A DNA stretch of 64,000 nt from Streptomyces sp. TLI_053 (GTDB lineage Bacteria > Actinomycetota > Actinomycetes > Streptomycetales > Streptomycetaceae): NCBI RefSeq assembly GCF_900105395.1, contig NZ_LT629775.1, positions 930,001-994,000 of the forward strand, read 5' to 3'. This document shows, piece after piece, positions 49,051 through 57,332 of the stretch. Numbering within the stretch: position 1 is the first letter of the stretch; every line of letters starts with the position of its first letter. A model generated the notes under the pieces. That model ran no database searches. It saw only the letters and a program-made list of their open reading frames with translations, and was not told the DNA's origin. Made by a program: the position numbers and the translations under genes.

Positions 49051-49683
49051 ATGCAGCCTGTCCTGGAGATCAACACCCCCGAGGGCTTCGACCTGTGGCC
49101 TGTCGCCGGAGTCGAGCCGTTCGCCTTCCTGCCCCTGAACGGCGAGCTCTCACCCGCCGAGGTCGGGACGGCGATGACGCACATCATCGGCTGCAACGAC
49201 ATCGACCCCGACGGTGACCGGCCGCCGCGGCCGACCGACCCGCTCGCATCCTTGCTGCACGGACTGCTGACCTTCGACGACCTCTACGCGGCCGGCGGCC
49301 TGCGAGTCACCGACCACCGCACGGGGGTCGTCTTCCTGCCCAGTTGCTGCGACGGACTGGAGGACTGGCGCGACTGGCAGGCTTTCGTCGACGGCGGCAA
49401 CCTGCTCGGGTTCGGCCACGAGCCCGTGTCCCCGATCGCAGAACGTCTCGGCGACACCGTCCGGCTCACCGTCAACGCCGAGCAGAGCGGCAGCCCGGTG
49501 ATCGAGCTGCCCGTCACCGAACTCCGCCACCTGCTCGCCGGCGTCGAGCGCGACCTGACCGGCTTCCTCGCCTTGGCGACCGCCTGGGCCCGTCAGCGGA
49601 TGCCCGAACACGCTGATCCGGTCGCCGCCGCCCTTGCCCGCCTTCTCGACCTGCCCGCGTCGGCGGTGCCGCCCGAGCCGTAG
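49051..49683 (+). CDS. Conserved hypothetical protein
   Basis: 210 residues, not recognised. It starts MQPVLEINTPEGFDLWPVAGVEPFAFLPLNG and has no signal or membrane segment. Noteworthy pieces are VVFLPSCCDGLEDWRDWQAFVDGG, a DRTGVVFLPSCC-type Cys pair, and LPVTELRHLLAGVERDLTGFLALATAWA near the end. The acidic, mixed alpha/beta look resembles immunity-type or SMI1-like proteins only vaguely. ATG 49051 has AGGTG six bases upstream; GTG 49042 is an alternative. It lies inside the carbohydrate region but carries no visible operator, so it may be unrelated. Confidence 0.65.
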   Translation: MQPVLEINTPEGFDLWPVAGVEPFAFLPLNGELSPAEVGTAMTHIIGCNDIDPDGDRPPRPTDPLASLLHGLLTFDDLYAAGGLRVTDHRTGVVFLPSCCDGLEDWRDWQAFVDGGNLLGFGHEPVSPIAERLGDTVRLTVNAEQSGSPVIELPVTELRHLLAGVERDLTGFLALATAWARQRMPEHADPVAAALARLLDLPASAVPPEP

Positions 49684-49722
49684 GACGACCGACGGCCTCG
49701 GCCGACGGGTGCGCGTGCGGCC

Positions 49723-49746
49723 CAGGAGCAGGAGCAGGAGCAGGAG
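49723..49746. repeat. Four CAGGAG units in a row
   Basis: Perfect tandem hexamer in the gap between the convergent genes ending at 49683 and 49819. Chance slippage product; no role seen. Confidence 0.7.
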
Positions 49747-49818
49747 GCTGTGCGAACGACACCGTTCCGACGGGGTCGAACCCACCGGCGCCGACACCCC
49801 GTGGCCCTGGCCCACCGC

Positions 49819-50601
49819 TCAACGGCCGATCAGCGCCGCCAGATACCTGCGGCCCGCGCCGAGCTGGGGCGCGAGCGGCGCGGCGCGGGGGTGCCAGGGT
49901 GTCTCGTACTCCCAGGCGATCCAGCCGTCCCGGGGCAGCAGCCGCAGGCAGTCCGCGATCGGCAGCACGCCCCCGCCGAGGGCGACCGGCGTGAGGTCGT
50001 CCGCCGAGGCGACGTCCTTGACCTGCGCGTAGCCGAGGTGGCGGCCGAGGAGCCGATGGGTCTCGGCCGGGTTCTCCCCCGCGAGCCAGGTGTGCAGGAG
50101 GTCCCACAGCGCGCCGACGGCGGGGTGGCCGACCTGGTCGAGCAGGGCCGCGAGCGCGCCGGCCGACCGGTGCGAGTCGTGCGTCTCGACCAGGATCCGC
50201 ACGCCCAGCGACCGGGCGTGGTCGGCCACCTCCAGCAGTCGGCGGACCGCCCTGGCGTCGGCGGCGGCGCCGGCGCCGGGACCGCCGTGCGGGAACACCC
50301 GCAGCCGGTGGCAGCCCAGGTCGGCGGCGAGCCGCAGGTGCGCGAGCAGATCCGCGACCACCGGTTCGTCCGGTCCCGGCGCGGCCACGCCGATGTAGGA
50401 GGCGAGGGCGACCGGGACCAGCCCGGCCCGGCCGAGGGTACGGGCCGCGGCCCTGCGCTGCGGCGCGCTCAGCTTGAGCCGGACCGGCTGGTCGGAGGCG
50501 CAGCGCAGTTCGAGGCCGTGCCAGCCGTGGTCGGCGGCCAGCCCGACGACCCGGTCGAGGGGGGTGCCGGGCAGGCCGAGGGTGGAGAGGGCGAGGGGCA
50601 T
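49819..50601 (-). CDS. Sugar phosphate isomerase/epimerase-like TIM-barrel protein
   Basis: 260 residues of the xylose-isomerase-like (AP endonuclease 2) barrel. LALSTLGLPGTPLDRVVGLAADHGWHGLELR opens the fold; metal-site residues are likely Glu in ILVETHDSHRS, Asp in GALWDLLHTWLAGENP, His and Lys in GYAQVKDV, and Glu in WIAWEYETPWHP. The family isomerises or epimerises keto-sugars or inositol derivatives. It follows the DUF2264 gene by seven bases in one operon, so it probably processes the sugar released by the region's glycosidases. Confidence 0.85.
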   Translation of the reverse strand: MPLALSTLGLPGTPLDRVVGLAADHGWHGLELRCASDQPVRLKLSAPQRRAAARTLGRAGLVPVALASYIGVAAPGPDEPVVADLLAHLRLAADLGCHRLRVFPHGGPGAGAAADARAVRRLLEVADHARSLGVRILVETHDSHRSAGALAALLDQVGHPAVGALWDLLHTWLAGENPAETHRLLGRHLGYAQVKDVASADDLTPVALGGGVLPIADCLRLLPRDGWIAWEYETPWHPRAAPLAPQLGAGRRYLAALIGR

Positions 50602-50608
50602 GGCGGTC

Positions 50609-52648
50609 CTAACCGCGGTGGCTGACGGAGACGGGGGCCGAGACCGAGACGATGCCTGGTCCGATGCCGATCCGGTGGGTGGTGCCGTCCGGCCAGGTCA
50701 GGCTCAGCTGCCGGGTGCCGTCGGCCCTGCCCCCCGCCCCGGCCCCGGTCGCCTCCAGCCGTACTCGGAGCGGGGGCAGGACGGCGGTGCCGGTGAGGCG
50801 CGCCGCGCAGGCGAACAGGGCGCCGCCGGCGTCGGGGGCGTCGTCGCCGAGAAGTCCTCCGCCGACAAGTCCTTCGCCGACATCGCCGACTCCGTTCCCG
50901 ACTCCGTCGAGGACTCCGTCGAGCACCGGCACGGCCGCCTCGGGGCCGAAGGCGGTGCCGCCCGGGACGGTGAGGAGCGCGGCCCCGGTGAAGCCGTGCA
51001 GCCCGGTGAGTTCGCTGACGAGGCGTCCGCCGTCGGCCGAGGCGCGGGCGCCCGGCTGCGGTGCGGTCCCGGGGCCCGGCCCGGCGGTCCGGCCGGCGAC
51101 GGCCCAACCGGTCTGGCGGACGCCGGTGCCGGGGGCCGCGCCGGCGACCAGGTGGACCCGTGCCTCGTCGGCGCCGTGCACCAGGGTGACGGTGGTGACC
51201 GTCACTCCGGCGAGTTCCGCGCCGCGGACCCGGGGGCGGCTGAGGGAGGCCGCCCAGTCCGGGCCGCAGCCGACGGGCTCGATCCGGCCGCGCTCGCTCG
51301 CCGCACCGTCGGTCAGCAGGGCGAAGTGGTTGTCCGCGGGGCCGTCGTGGGTGGGACCGGTCGCGGTGGAGTGGGCGAGGCGGGCGTAGTGCGGGTCGTC
51401 GGGCCGGACGTGGTCGGCCGGCTGGTCGTCGCTGCCGTGGTTGTGCAGCCGGACCAGGCCGTCGGCCGCCGTCGACTGGACCAGCCAGTTCGGCCCGGCC
51501 AGGGTCCGTACGGTGTCGCGCTCCTCCGCCGGGGCGGGCTGCTCGGGGCAGGTCCAGACCGGGTGGTCGGGCGGGAGCAGCAGGCCGAGGAAGCCGCTGC
51601 CGGCCCAGTACGGCGAGGCCGGGCCGGAGTACGGCTGGACGAGTCGTGGTTCCGGTCCGTACCAGCCGAGGGTGAGCAGGCCGCGGTCGTCGATCGCACC
51701 GCGGTCGACGAAGTGGCGCAGCGCGCCGGAGGCGATCCGGCGGGTGGTGCCGGGCGCGAGCGGGGTGTGTCCGGTGAGGGCGCCGGCCCAGAGCGGCGCG
51801 GTGGCGGCGAAGCGGTAGGTGAGGGAGCGGCCCTGGTGGACGGGAGCACCGTCGCCGCCGAACAGGTGGGCCTGGTCGGCGAGGTGGGCCGCGAGCCGGG
51901 AGCCGTACTCGTCCAGCAGGGCGCGGTCGGCGGCGAGGTGGGCGTGCAGGACGGGGTAGAGGTGCAGGGCCCAGCCGTTGTAGTGGTCGAAGGCGCGGGG
52001 ACGGCCGTCGGTGTACCAGCCGTCGCCGAGGTGGAATCGTTCGATCCGCTCCAGGCCGCGCCGTACGGCGGTGTCGGCGGCGCGCTCCTCGATGCCGGCC
52101 TCGGCGAGGAAGCCGCCGACCGAGAGCGGGAACAGCCACCAGTTGTTGTCGTTGGGGGTGCGGTGCAGGGCGTCGGCCAGCCAGCGGCCGACGCGGTCGC
52201 GGACCGGGGCGTCGAGGCGGTCCCAGAGCCAGGGCCGGGTGAGCCGGAGGGCGAAGGCGATCGAGGCGGCCTCGACCATGGCCTGGCCCCGGTCGGTGAT
52301 CAGGGGCCAGGACTCCGGGTCGCCGTCGGTGAGTCCGCGTTCGGCGGTGGGGGTGCGGGTGCCGGTGTCGAGTCCGCGCGCGTAGGCGTCCAGCAGGCCG
52401 TGCGGGTCTTCGCCGTCGGCGCCGGCGATCCGCAGGGCAGCGGGCAGGAAGGTGCGGGCGTAGCCCTCGAGGCCGTCGGAGCGGCGCCCGGACCAGCTGG
52501 GGCCGGTCCCGGGGAGGTCGATCAGGGCCCGGCCGGGGCTGGCGTAGGGGCGGACGGCGGTGAGCAGTCCGTCGGCCACGGCCTCCCAGTGCGCCCTGGT
52601 CCAGCCGGTGCGGGGGCTGAGGTGTCGGTCCTCCGGGGGCAGTGGCAT
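50609..52648 (-). CDS. DUF2264 protein, putative glycoside hydrolase
   Basis: 679 residues without a signal peptide. The N-terminal 400 residues match DUF2264, an (alpha/alpha)-barrel: RTGWTRAHWEAVADGLL, GLEGYARTFLPAA, NNWWLFPLSVGGFLAEAG, HLGDGWYTDGRPRAFDHYNGWALHLYP, YWAGSGFLGLLLPPDHPVW. The C-terminal half is a beta domain. DUF2264 proteins lie in polysaccharide-use loci, and related proteins have been described as glycoside hydrolases acting on uronic-acid-containing glycans; the exact activity here is open. It has a near-consensus promoter and is divergent from the ABC importer. Confidence 0.82.
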   Translation of the reverse strand: MPLPPEDRHLSPRTGWTRAHWEAVADGLLTAVRPYASPGRALIDLPGTGPSWSGRRSDGLEGYARTFLPAALRIAGADGEDPHGLLDAYARGLDTGTRTPTAERGLTDGDPESWPLITDRGQAMVEAASIAFALRLTRPWLWDRLDAPVRDRVGRWLADALHRTPNDNNWWLFPLSVGGFLAEAGIEERAADTAVRRGLERIERFHLGDGWYTDGRPRAFDHYNGWALHLYPVLHAHLAADRALLDEYGSRLAAHLADQAHLFGGDGAPVHQGRSLTYRFAATAPLWAGALTGHTPLAPGTTRRIASGALRHFVDRGAIDDRGLLTLGWYGPEPRLVQPYSGPASPYWAGSGFLGLLLPPDHPVWTCPEQPAPAEERDTVRTLAGPNWLVQSTAADGLVRLHNHGSDDQPADHVRPDDPHYARLAHSTATGPTHDGPADNHFALLTDGAASERGRIEPVGCGPDWAASLSRPRVRGAELAGVTVTTVTLVHGADEARVHLVAGAAPGTGVRQTGWAVAGRTAGPGPGTAPQPGARASADGGRLVSELTGLHGFTGAALLTVPGGTAFGPEAAVPVLDGVLDGVGNGVGDVGEGLVGGGLLGDDAPDAGGALFACAARLTGTAVLPPLRVRLEATGAGAGGRADGTRQLSLTWPDGTTHRIGIGPGIVSVSAPVSVSHRG

Positions 52649-52699
52649 CAGCTGGTGTCCTTCGTCGGGCGGCCGGGAGCGGGTGGGATCCCTGGCCGG

Positions 52700-52728
52700 A
52701 ATCTAGGAATCGACCGATCATTCGTCAA
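52700..52728 (-). promoter_or_regulatory. Promoter of the DUF2264/isomerase operon
   Basis: On the minus strand TTGACG (52728-52723), 17 bases, TAGATT (52705-52700). The spacer contains GATCGGTCGATT, a degenerate form of the regional operator. Confidence 0.75.
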
Positions 52729-52844
52729 GACTCACGGATCAAATGAACTGGTTGATCGGATTGTGACCTTGCTGCCGCGGACCCCTCGCGATCATCATCG
52801 GCGCAGGTCGGAGACGCCGGATGGGCCGATCCGACCGATTCGTC

Positions 52845-52871
52845 CATTCGATCGGATCAGATCATTCGATC
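52845..52871. promoter_or_regulatory. Paired CATTCGATC operator repeats before the importer operon
   Basis: CATTCGATC at 52845-52853 and 52863-52871, 18 bases apart, just upstream of the -35 box of the importer promoter. The same nonamer occurs at 44472 and 45771 in front of other genes of the region. Confidence 0.65.
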
Positions 52872-52879
52872 TACATCTC

Positions 52880-52908
52880 TTGACTCCGATCGGCAAGCTG
52901 CTCAGGAT
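52880..52908 (+). promoter_or_regulatory. Promoter of the sugar importer operon
   Basis: TTGACT (52880-52885), 17 bases, CAGGAT (52903-52908); about 80 bases of leader to the start codon at 52992. Confidence 0.7.
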
Positions 52909-52991
52909 GGCTGCCAGCCGCCCCCACCCTCCACGAGTCCGTGACTGGCCGACCCACCGGACCGTGACTTCCCCCTCCGAGGAGCCGTGCC

Positions 52992-54347
52992 ATGCGCTCG
53001 TCCGCGTTCCCCCGCCGCAGAGCCCTTCGTGCCACCGCCGCCGCCACCGCCGTCGCGCTCTCCGTAACCCTCCTGGCCGCCTGCGGCAGCAGTGGCGGCG
53101 GGTCGACCTCCAGCGCCTCCGCCGAGGACGGCAAGCCCGTCGACCTCCTCTTCTGGGGCTGGGCCAAGGGCACCAAGGAGGTCGTCGAGGCCTTCAACGC
53201 GAGCCACCCGAACATCCGGATCACCTTCGAGGAGATCCCGGCCGGCAACGCCGGCGGCTACGCGAAGCTCTCCAACGCCGTCAAGGCCGGCAACGCCCCC
53301 GACGTGTTCAACGTCGAGTACCCGCAGCTGCCGGACTTCGTCAGCCAGGGCGCCGTCCAGGACATCTCCAAGCTCGTCGGCCAGGACCTCAAGGCCAAGT
53401 ACCTGCCGCAGGCCGCCGAGCTGACCTCGCTCGGCGGCCGCACCTGGGCGCTGCCGCTGGACGCCGCACCGCAGGCCTTCTACTACCGCAAGGACCTCTT
53501 CGAGAAGGCCGGCATCACCGTCCCCAAGACCTGGGACGAGTTCCGCACCGCCGCCCAGAAGCTCAAGGCCGCCCAGCCGGACACCCGGATCGCCACCTTC
53601 TTCCCCGACGACCCCACCACCTTCGAGGCGATGGCCTGGCAGAACGGGGCCCGCTGGTTCAGCACCTCCGGCGAGGCCTGGAAGACCGACCTGACCGGGC
53701 CCGAGACCAAGAAGGTCTCCGCCTACTGGCAGCAGCTCGTCGACGAGGACCTGGTCCGCGTCCAGCCCTCGTTCAGCCAGCAGTGGACCGCCTCCCTGCA
53801 GAAGGGCGAGACCGCCGGATACCTCGGCGCCTCCTGGGGCGGCGGTGTGCTGAAGTCCAACCTCGCCACCACCCCCGACGCCGCCGGCAAGTGGGCGGTC
53901 GCCGCCATGCCCAGCTGGGACGGCACCCCCGCCAGCGGCATGCTCGGCGGCACCACCTTCGCCGTCTCCAAGGACAGCAAGAAGGCAAAGGCCGCCGTGG
54001 AGTTCGCCGCCTGGGCGACCACCACCCCCGAGGGCATCAAGGCCCGGATCGCCTCCGGCACCTCCTCCACCTACCCCGCCGCCACCGAACTCGTCCCCAC
54101 CGCCGCGAAGGCCTTCAACAGCGACTTCTACGGCGGCCAGGACCTCTACGGCCTCTACGCGCACGCCGCCGACTCGATCAAGTCCGGCTGGACCTGGGGC
54201 CCCGTGATGGGGCTCACCAACGGCACCGTCAAGGACGCCTTCGGCAAGGTCGCGGGCAGGACCGGCACCATCGACGACGCGCTCGCCGCCGCCCAGCAGT
54301 CCACCCTCGCCGAGCTCAAGAACCGCGGGCTGAAGGTCGCCCAGTGA
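52992..54347 (+). CDS. Sugar-binding lipoprotein of an ABC importer
   Basis: 451 residues. Signal peptide RRRALRATAAATAVALSVTLLAAC with lipobox LAAC, then a Ser/Gly spacer and a family 1 extracellular solute-binding fold: VDLLFWGWAKGTKEVVEAFNASHPNI, APDVFNVEYPQLPDFVSQGAV, RTWALPLDAAPQAFYYRKDLFEKAGI, and the C-terminal GMLGGTTFAVSKDSKKAKAAVEFAAW. It captures an oligosaccharide outside the membrane. GGAG precedes the ATG. It is first in an operon of overlapping genes with two permeases and a dehydrogenase, behind the operator-bearing promoter. Confidence 0.94.
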   Translation: MRSSAFPRRRALRATAAATAVALSVTLLAACGSSGGGSTSSASAEDGKPVDLLFWGWAKGTKEVVEAFNASHPNIRITFEEIPAGNAGGYAKLSNAVKAGNAPDVFNVEYPQLPDFVSQGAVQDISKLVGQDLKAKYLPQAAELTSLGGRTWALPLDAAPQAFYYRKDLFEKAGITVPKTWDEFRTAAQKLKAAQPDTRIATFFPDDPTTFEAMAWQNGARWFSTSGEAWKTDLTGPETKKVSAYWQQLVDEDLVRVQPSFSQQWTASLQKGETAGYLGASWGGGVLKSNLATTPDAAGKWAVAAMPSWDGTPASGMLGGTTFAVSKDSKKAKAAVEFAAWATTTPEGIKARIASGTSSTYPAATELVPTAAKAFNSDFYGGQDLYGLYAHAADSIKSGWTWGPVMGLTNGTVKDAFGKVAGRTGTIDDALAAAQQSTLAELKNRGLKVAQ

Positions 54348-55324
54348 CGACCCGCGCCACCAGCACCACGAGCGCCGCCCGCACCGGAGGCACCCCCCGC
54401 GCCGCCACCCCCCGCGCCGCCGCCCCCCGGCGGCGCGGGCGGTACGGGGCGCCGGCCGTCCTGCTCGCCCCGTTCCTCCTCCTGTTCACCGCCTGCACGC
54501 TCGTCCCGATCGGCTACGCGGTCAAGCTCAGCCTGTTCACCGAGCACCGCTCCGGCCTCGGCTTCGGCGGCACCGAGACCGTCTTCACCGGCCTCGGCAA
54601 CTACACCCGGGCCCTGGGCGACGAGGCCTTCCGCGACGGCTTCCTCACCATCGCCCAGTACTGCCTGCTCTACATCCCGCTGATGACCGCCCTGGCGCTC
54701 GTCCTCGCCCTGCTGCTGGACTCCGCGCTGGTCCGCGCCAAGCAGTTCTTCCAGCTGGCCCTGTTCATCCCGCACGCCGTGCCCGGCATCATCGCCGCGC
54801 TGATCTGGATGTACCTGTACACCCCCGGGATCAGCCCCGTGCTGGACGCCTTCGAGGCGCTCGGCACCCAGCCCGACCCGCTCGGCCACCCGCTGCCGGC
54901 CGTCGTCAACATGGCCCTGTGGCAGTGGAGCGGCTACAACATGGTCATCTTCTACGCCGCGCTCCAGGCCATCCCCCGCGAGGTGCTGGAGGCCGCCGTC
55001 ATCGACGGCGCCGGCCCGCTGCGGACGGCGCTCGCCATCAAGATCCCGCTGATCCGGCCCTCCCTCGCCATGGTCGGGCTGTTCACCGTCATCGGCTCCC
55101 TCCAGCTCTTCACCGAGCCGATGATCCTGCACAACACCGCACCCGGTGTGACCTCCACCTGGACCCCCAACATGTATGCCTACACCGCCGCCTTCGAGCG
55201 CGGCGACTACGGCCTGGCAGCCGCCTCCTCGGTGCTGCTCGCCGTCGTCGCCGCCGGGCTCTCCTTCGCCGTCACCCGGGCCACCCGGTCCCGGTCCGAG
55301 CGCGTACGGGAGGCCCGCGCATGA
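54344..55324 (+). CDS. ABC sugar importer permease, MalF type
   Basis: 326 residues. After a 35-residue Arg/Ala/Thr-rich cytoplasmic lead come six membrane segments (APAVLLAPFLLLFTACTLVPIGYAV, YIPLMTALALVLALLLDSAL, LALFIPHAVPGIIAALIWMYL and so on). The EAA loop EVLEAAVIDGAGPLRTALAIKIPLIRPSL contacts the ATPase. The GTG start overlaps the binding-protein stop (GTGA). No ATPase gene is present; in Streptomyces the shared MsiK usually energises such importers. Confidence 0.92.
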   Translation: MTTRATSTTSAARTGGTPRAATPRAAAPRRRGRYGAPAVLLAPFLLLFTACTLVPIGYAVKLSLFTEHRSGLGFGGTETVFTGLGNYTRALGDEAFRDGFLTIAQYCLLYIPLMTALALVLALLLDSALVRAKQFFQLALFIPHAVPGIIAALIWMYLYTPGISPVLDAFEALGTQPDPLGHPLPAVVNMALWQWSGYNMVIFYAALQAIPREVLEAAVIDGAGPLRTALAIKIPLIRPSLAMVGLFTVIGSLQLFTEPMILHNTAPGVTSTWTPNMYAYTAAFERGDYGLAAASSVLLAVVAAGLSFAVTRATRSRSERVREARA

Positions 55325-56169
55325 GCACCCGACGTCCGTGGACGCTGTCGAAGGGCGCCGTCAACGGCGTGCTCGTCCTGGCCACCGCCTACACCCTGCT
55401 GCCGCTCGGCTGGCTGCTCACCGCCGCCGCCAAGACCACGGCCGACCTGCTCGGCGGCCGCTCCCTGACCACCGCCAACCTCAACCTCGGGCAGAACCTG
55501 AGCGACCTCGCGAGCGCCGGGGACGGCATCTACTTCCGCTGGTACCTCAACTCCCTGCTCTACGCCGGGATCGGCTCGGTGCTCTGCGCCCTGGTGTGCG
55601 TGGGCGCCGGCTACGCGTTCCACGTCTTCTCCTTCCCCGGCAAGGAGACGCTGTTCGGCCTGGTCCTGCTCGGTGTGCTGGTGCCCACCACCGCGCTCGC
55701 CCTGCCGATGTACCTGCTCGCCTCCGAACTCGAGATCGTCAACACCTTCTGGGCCGTCTTCCTGCCCTCCCTGGTCAACCCCTTCGGCGTCTACCTCGCC
55801 CGGGTCTTCTGCGCCGGCTACATCCCCGGCGAGGTCCTGGAGGCCGCCCGCACCGACGGCGCCGGCGAACTGCGCACCTTCTGGTCGATCGGCCTGCGGA
55901 TGGTGATGCCCGGCTTCGTCACCGTGCTGCTGTTCCAGTTCACCGCGATCTGGAACAACTTCTTCCTGCCGCTGGTGATGCTCTCCGACAACCGCCTCTT
56001 CCCGGTCAGCCTCGGCCTGTTCACCTGGAACGCCCAGACCAGGGCCTTCCCCGAGTACTACCCGCTGGTCGTCACCGGCGCGCTGCTGGCCGTCGTCCCG
56101 CTCGTCCTCGCCTTCGTCCTGCTCCAGCGGCACTGGAAGGCCGGTCTCACCGCGGGGGCCGTCAAGTGA
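55321..56169 (+). CDS. ABC sugar importer permease, MalG type
   Basis: 282 residues, six membrane segments starting with GVLVLATAYTLLPLGWLLTAAAKT. The EAA loop is GEVLEAARTDGAGELRTFWSIGLRMVMPG. It pairs with the MalF-type permease, whose stop overlaps its ATG (ATGA at 55321). The last segment GALLAVVPLVLAFVLLQRHW and the short tail KAGLTAGAVK are typical of the type. Confidence 0.93.
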   Translation: MSTRRPWTLSKGAVNGVLVLATAYTLLPLGWLLTAAAKTTADLLGGRSLTTANLNLGQNLSDLASAGDGIYFRWYLNSLLYAGIGSVLCALVCVGAGYAFHVFSFPGKETLFGLVLLGVLVPTTALALPMYLLASELEIVNTFWAVFLPSLVNPFGVYLARVFCAGYIPGEVLEAARTDGAGELRTFWSIGLRMVMPGFVTVLLFQFTAIWNNFFLPLVMLSDNRLFPVSLGLFTWNAQTRAFPEYYPLVVTGALLAVVPLVLAFVLLQRHWKAGLTAGAVK

Positions 56170-56204
56170 CCGTCCCCCACCCCGCCGCCGCCCCGGAGAA
56201 GCCC

Positions 56205-57251
56205 ATGACCGATCCCCGACCGGCCGACCCGGCACCCCCGGCCCGCCGCCCCCGCGCCGTGCTCGCCATGCACCGCGACCTCACCGGCCGGCTGTTCGAC
56301 ACCGACACCCTGGCCCGCCTCACCGAGCTCGCCGAGCTCGACCCCGCGCTGGTGCTCGACGACTTCGGTACCGAGGAGGCCAGGGCCGCCCTCGCCGGGG
56401 CCGAGGTCATCGTCTCCAGCTGGGGCTGCCCGGCGATCGACGGCGGCGTCCTCGCCGCCGCCCCGCGGCTGCGCGCCGTCATCCACGCGGCGGGGTCCGT
56501 CAAGCACCACATCACCGACGCCTGCTGGGAACGCGGCCTGCGGGTCACCTCCGCCGCCTGGGCCAACGCCCTGCCGGTCGCCGAGTACACCGTCGCCGCC
56601 GTCCTGCTCGCCAACAAGCGGTTCCTGCGGATCCGCGAGGACTACCGCGACCGCCGCGGCACCCCGCACGACTGGCAGCGCGGCTACCCCGACGCGGGCA
56701 ACTACCGGCGCACCGTCGGCATCGTCGGCGCCTCCCGGATCGGCCGCCGGGTGCTCGAACTGCTGCGCACGCACGACCTCGACCTGCTGCTCCACGACCC
56801 GTACGTGGACGAGGCGGAGGCCGCCGGACTCGGCGCGCGCCTGGTCGGGCTGGACGAACTCTGCGCCGCCTCCGACACGGTCAGCGTGCACGCCCCCGAA
56901 CTCCCGGAGACCCGTCACCTGATCGACGGCCGCCGGCTCGCCCTGATGCGCGACGGTGCCACCCTGATCAACACCTCCCGCGGCTCCCTCCTCGACCAGG
57001 ACGCCCTGGTCCGAGAGCTGGTCTCCGGGCGCCTCGACGCCGTGCTCGACGTCACCGTGCCCGAGGTGCTGCCCGCCGACTCCCCGCTCTACGACCTGCC
57101 CAACGTGGTGCTCACTCCCCACATCGCCGGCTCCCTGGGCCGCGAACTGCACCGGATGGCCGCCGCGGCCGCCGACGAACTGGCCCGCTACGCGGCCGGG
57201 CAGCCGTTCGCCCACCCCGTCCTCGCCGAGGACGCCCACCGCACCGCGTGA
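56205..57251 (+). CDS. D-2-hydroxyacid dehydrogenase
   Basis: 348 residues. The NAD domain has GIVGASRIGRRVLELL (GxGxxG with Ala for the second Gly) and the catalytic residues Arg in INTSRGSLLD, Glu in the VTVPEVLPADSPL loop region and His in LTPHIAGSLGRE. The family reduces or oxidises 2-keto/2-hydroxyacids; here it probably handles an acid derived from the imported sugar. ATG 56205 has GGAG six bases upstream. An in-frame GTG at 56166 overlaps the permease stop and may also be used. Last gene of the importer operon, followed by a strong terminator. Confidence 0.9.
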   Translation: MTDPRPADPAPPARRPRAVLAMHRDLTGRLFDTDTLARLTELAELDPALVLDDFGTEEARAALAGAEVIVSSWGCPAIDGGVLAAAPRLRAVIHAAGSVKHHITDACWERGLRVTSAAWANALPVAEYTVAAVLLANKRFLRIREDYRDRRGTPHDWQRGYPDAGNYRRTVGIVGASRIGRRVLELLRTHDLDLLLHDPYVDEAEAAGLGARLVGLDELCAASDTVSVHAPELPETRHLIDGRRLALMRDGATLINTSRGSLLDQDALVRELVSGRLDAVLDVTVPEVLPADSPLYDLPNVVLTPHIAGSLGRELHRMAAAAADELARYAAGQPFAHPVLAEDAHRTA

Positions 57252-57281
57252 CCCCGCACCCACCGCACCGTACGACCCCGC

Positions 57282-57330
57282 GTGCCGCCGGCACCGGACC
57301 GGCCTCCCGCCGGTCCGGTGCCGGCGGCAC
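57282..57330. terminator. Strong bidirectional terminator
   Basis: 22-base perfect stem (57282-57303 with 57309-57330) around the loop CTCCC, between the convergent dehydrogenase and alkylsulfatase genes. Confidence 0.88.
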
Positions 57331-57332
57331 GC

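Larger units (their letters stand above)
52649..52991. other. Divergent control region of DUF2264 and importer operons
   Basis: 343 bases, AT-richer than the genes. It holds two near-consensus promoters (52700-52728 on minus, 52880-52908 on plus) and several operator-type sites: CATTCGATC at 52845 and 52863, GATCAA-N9-TTGATC at 52737-52757 and AATCGACCGATCATT in the minus promoter. No gene is seen. Confidence 0.7.

Noticed and set aside
49726..49750. CRISPR-like or regulatory repeat array at the CAGGAG units
   Set aside because: Only four hexamers in tandem without spacers, so simple slippage.
50474..55324. Open frame of 1616 codons on the + strand joining several loci
   Set aside because: It is antisense to the DUF2264 gene and out of frame with the binding protein; only its end coincides with the MalF-type permease, which has its own GTG start overlapping the upstream stop.
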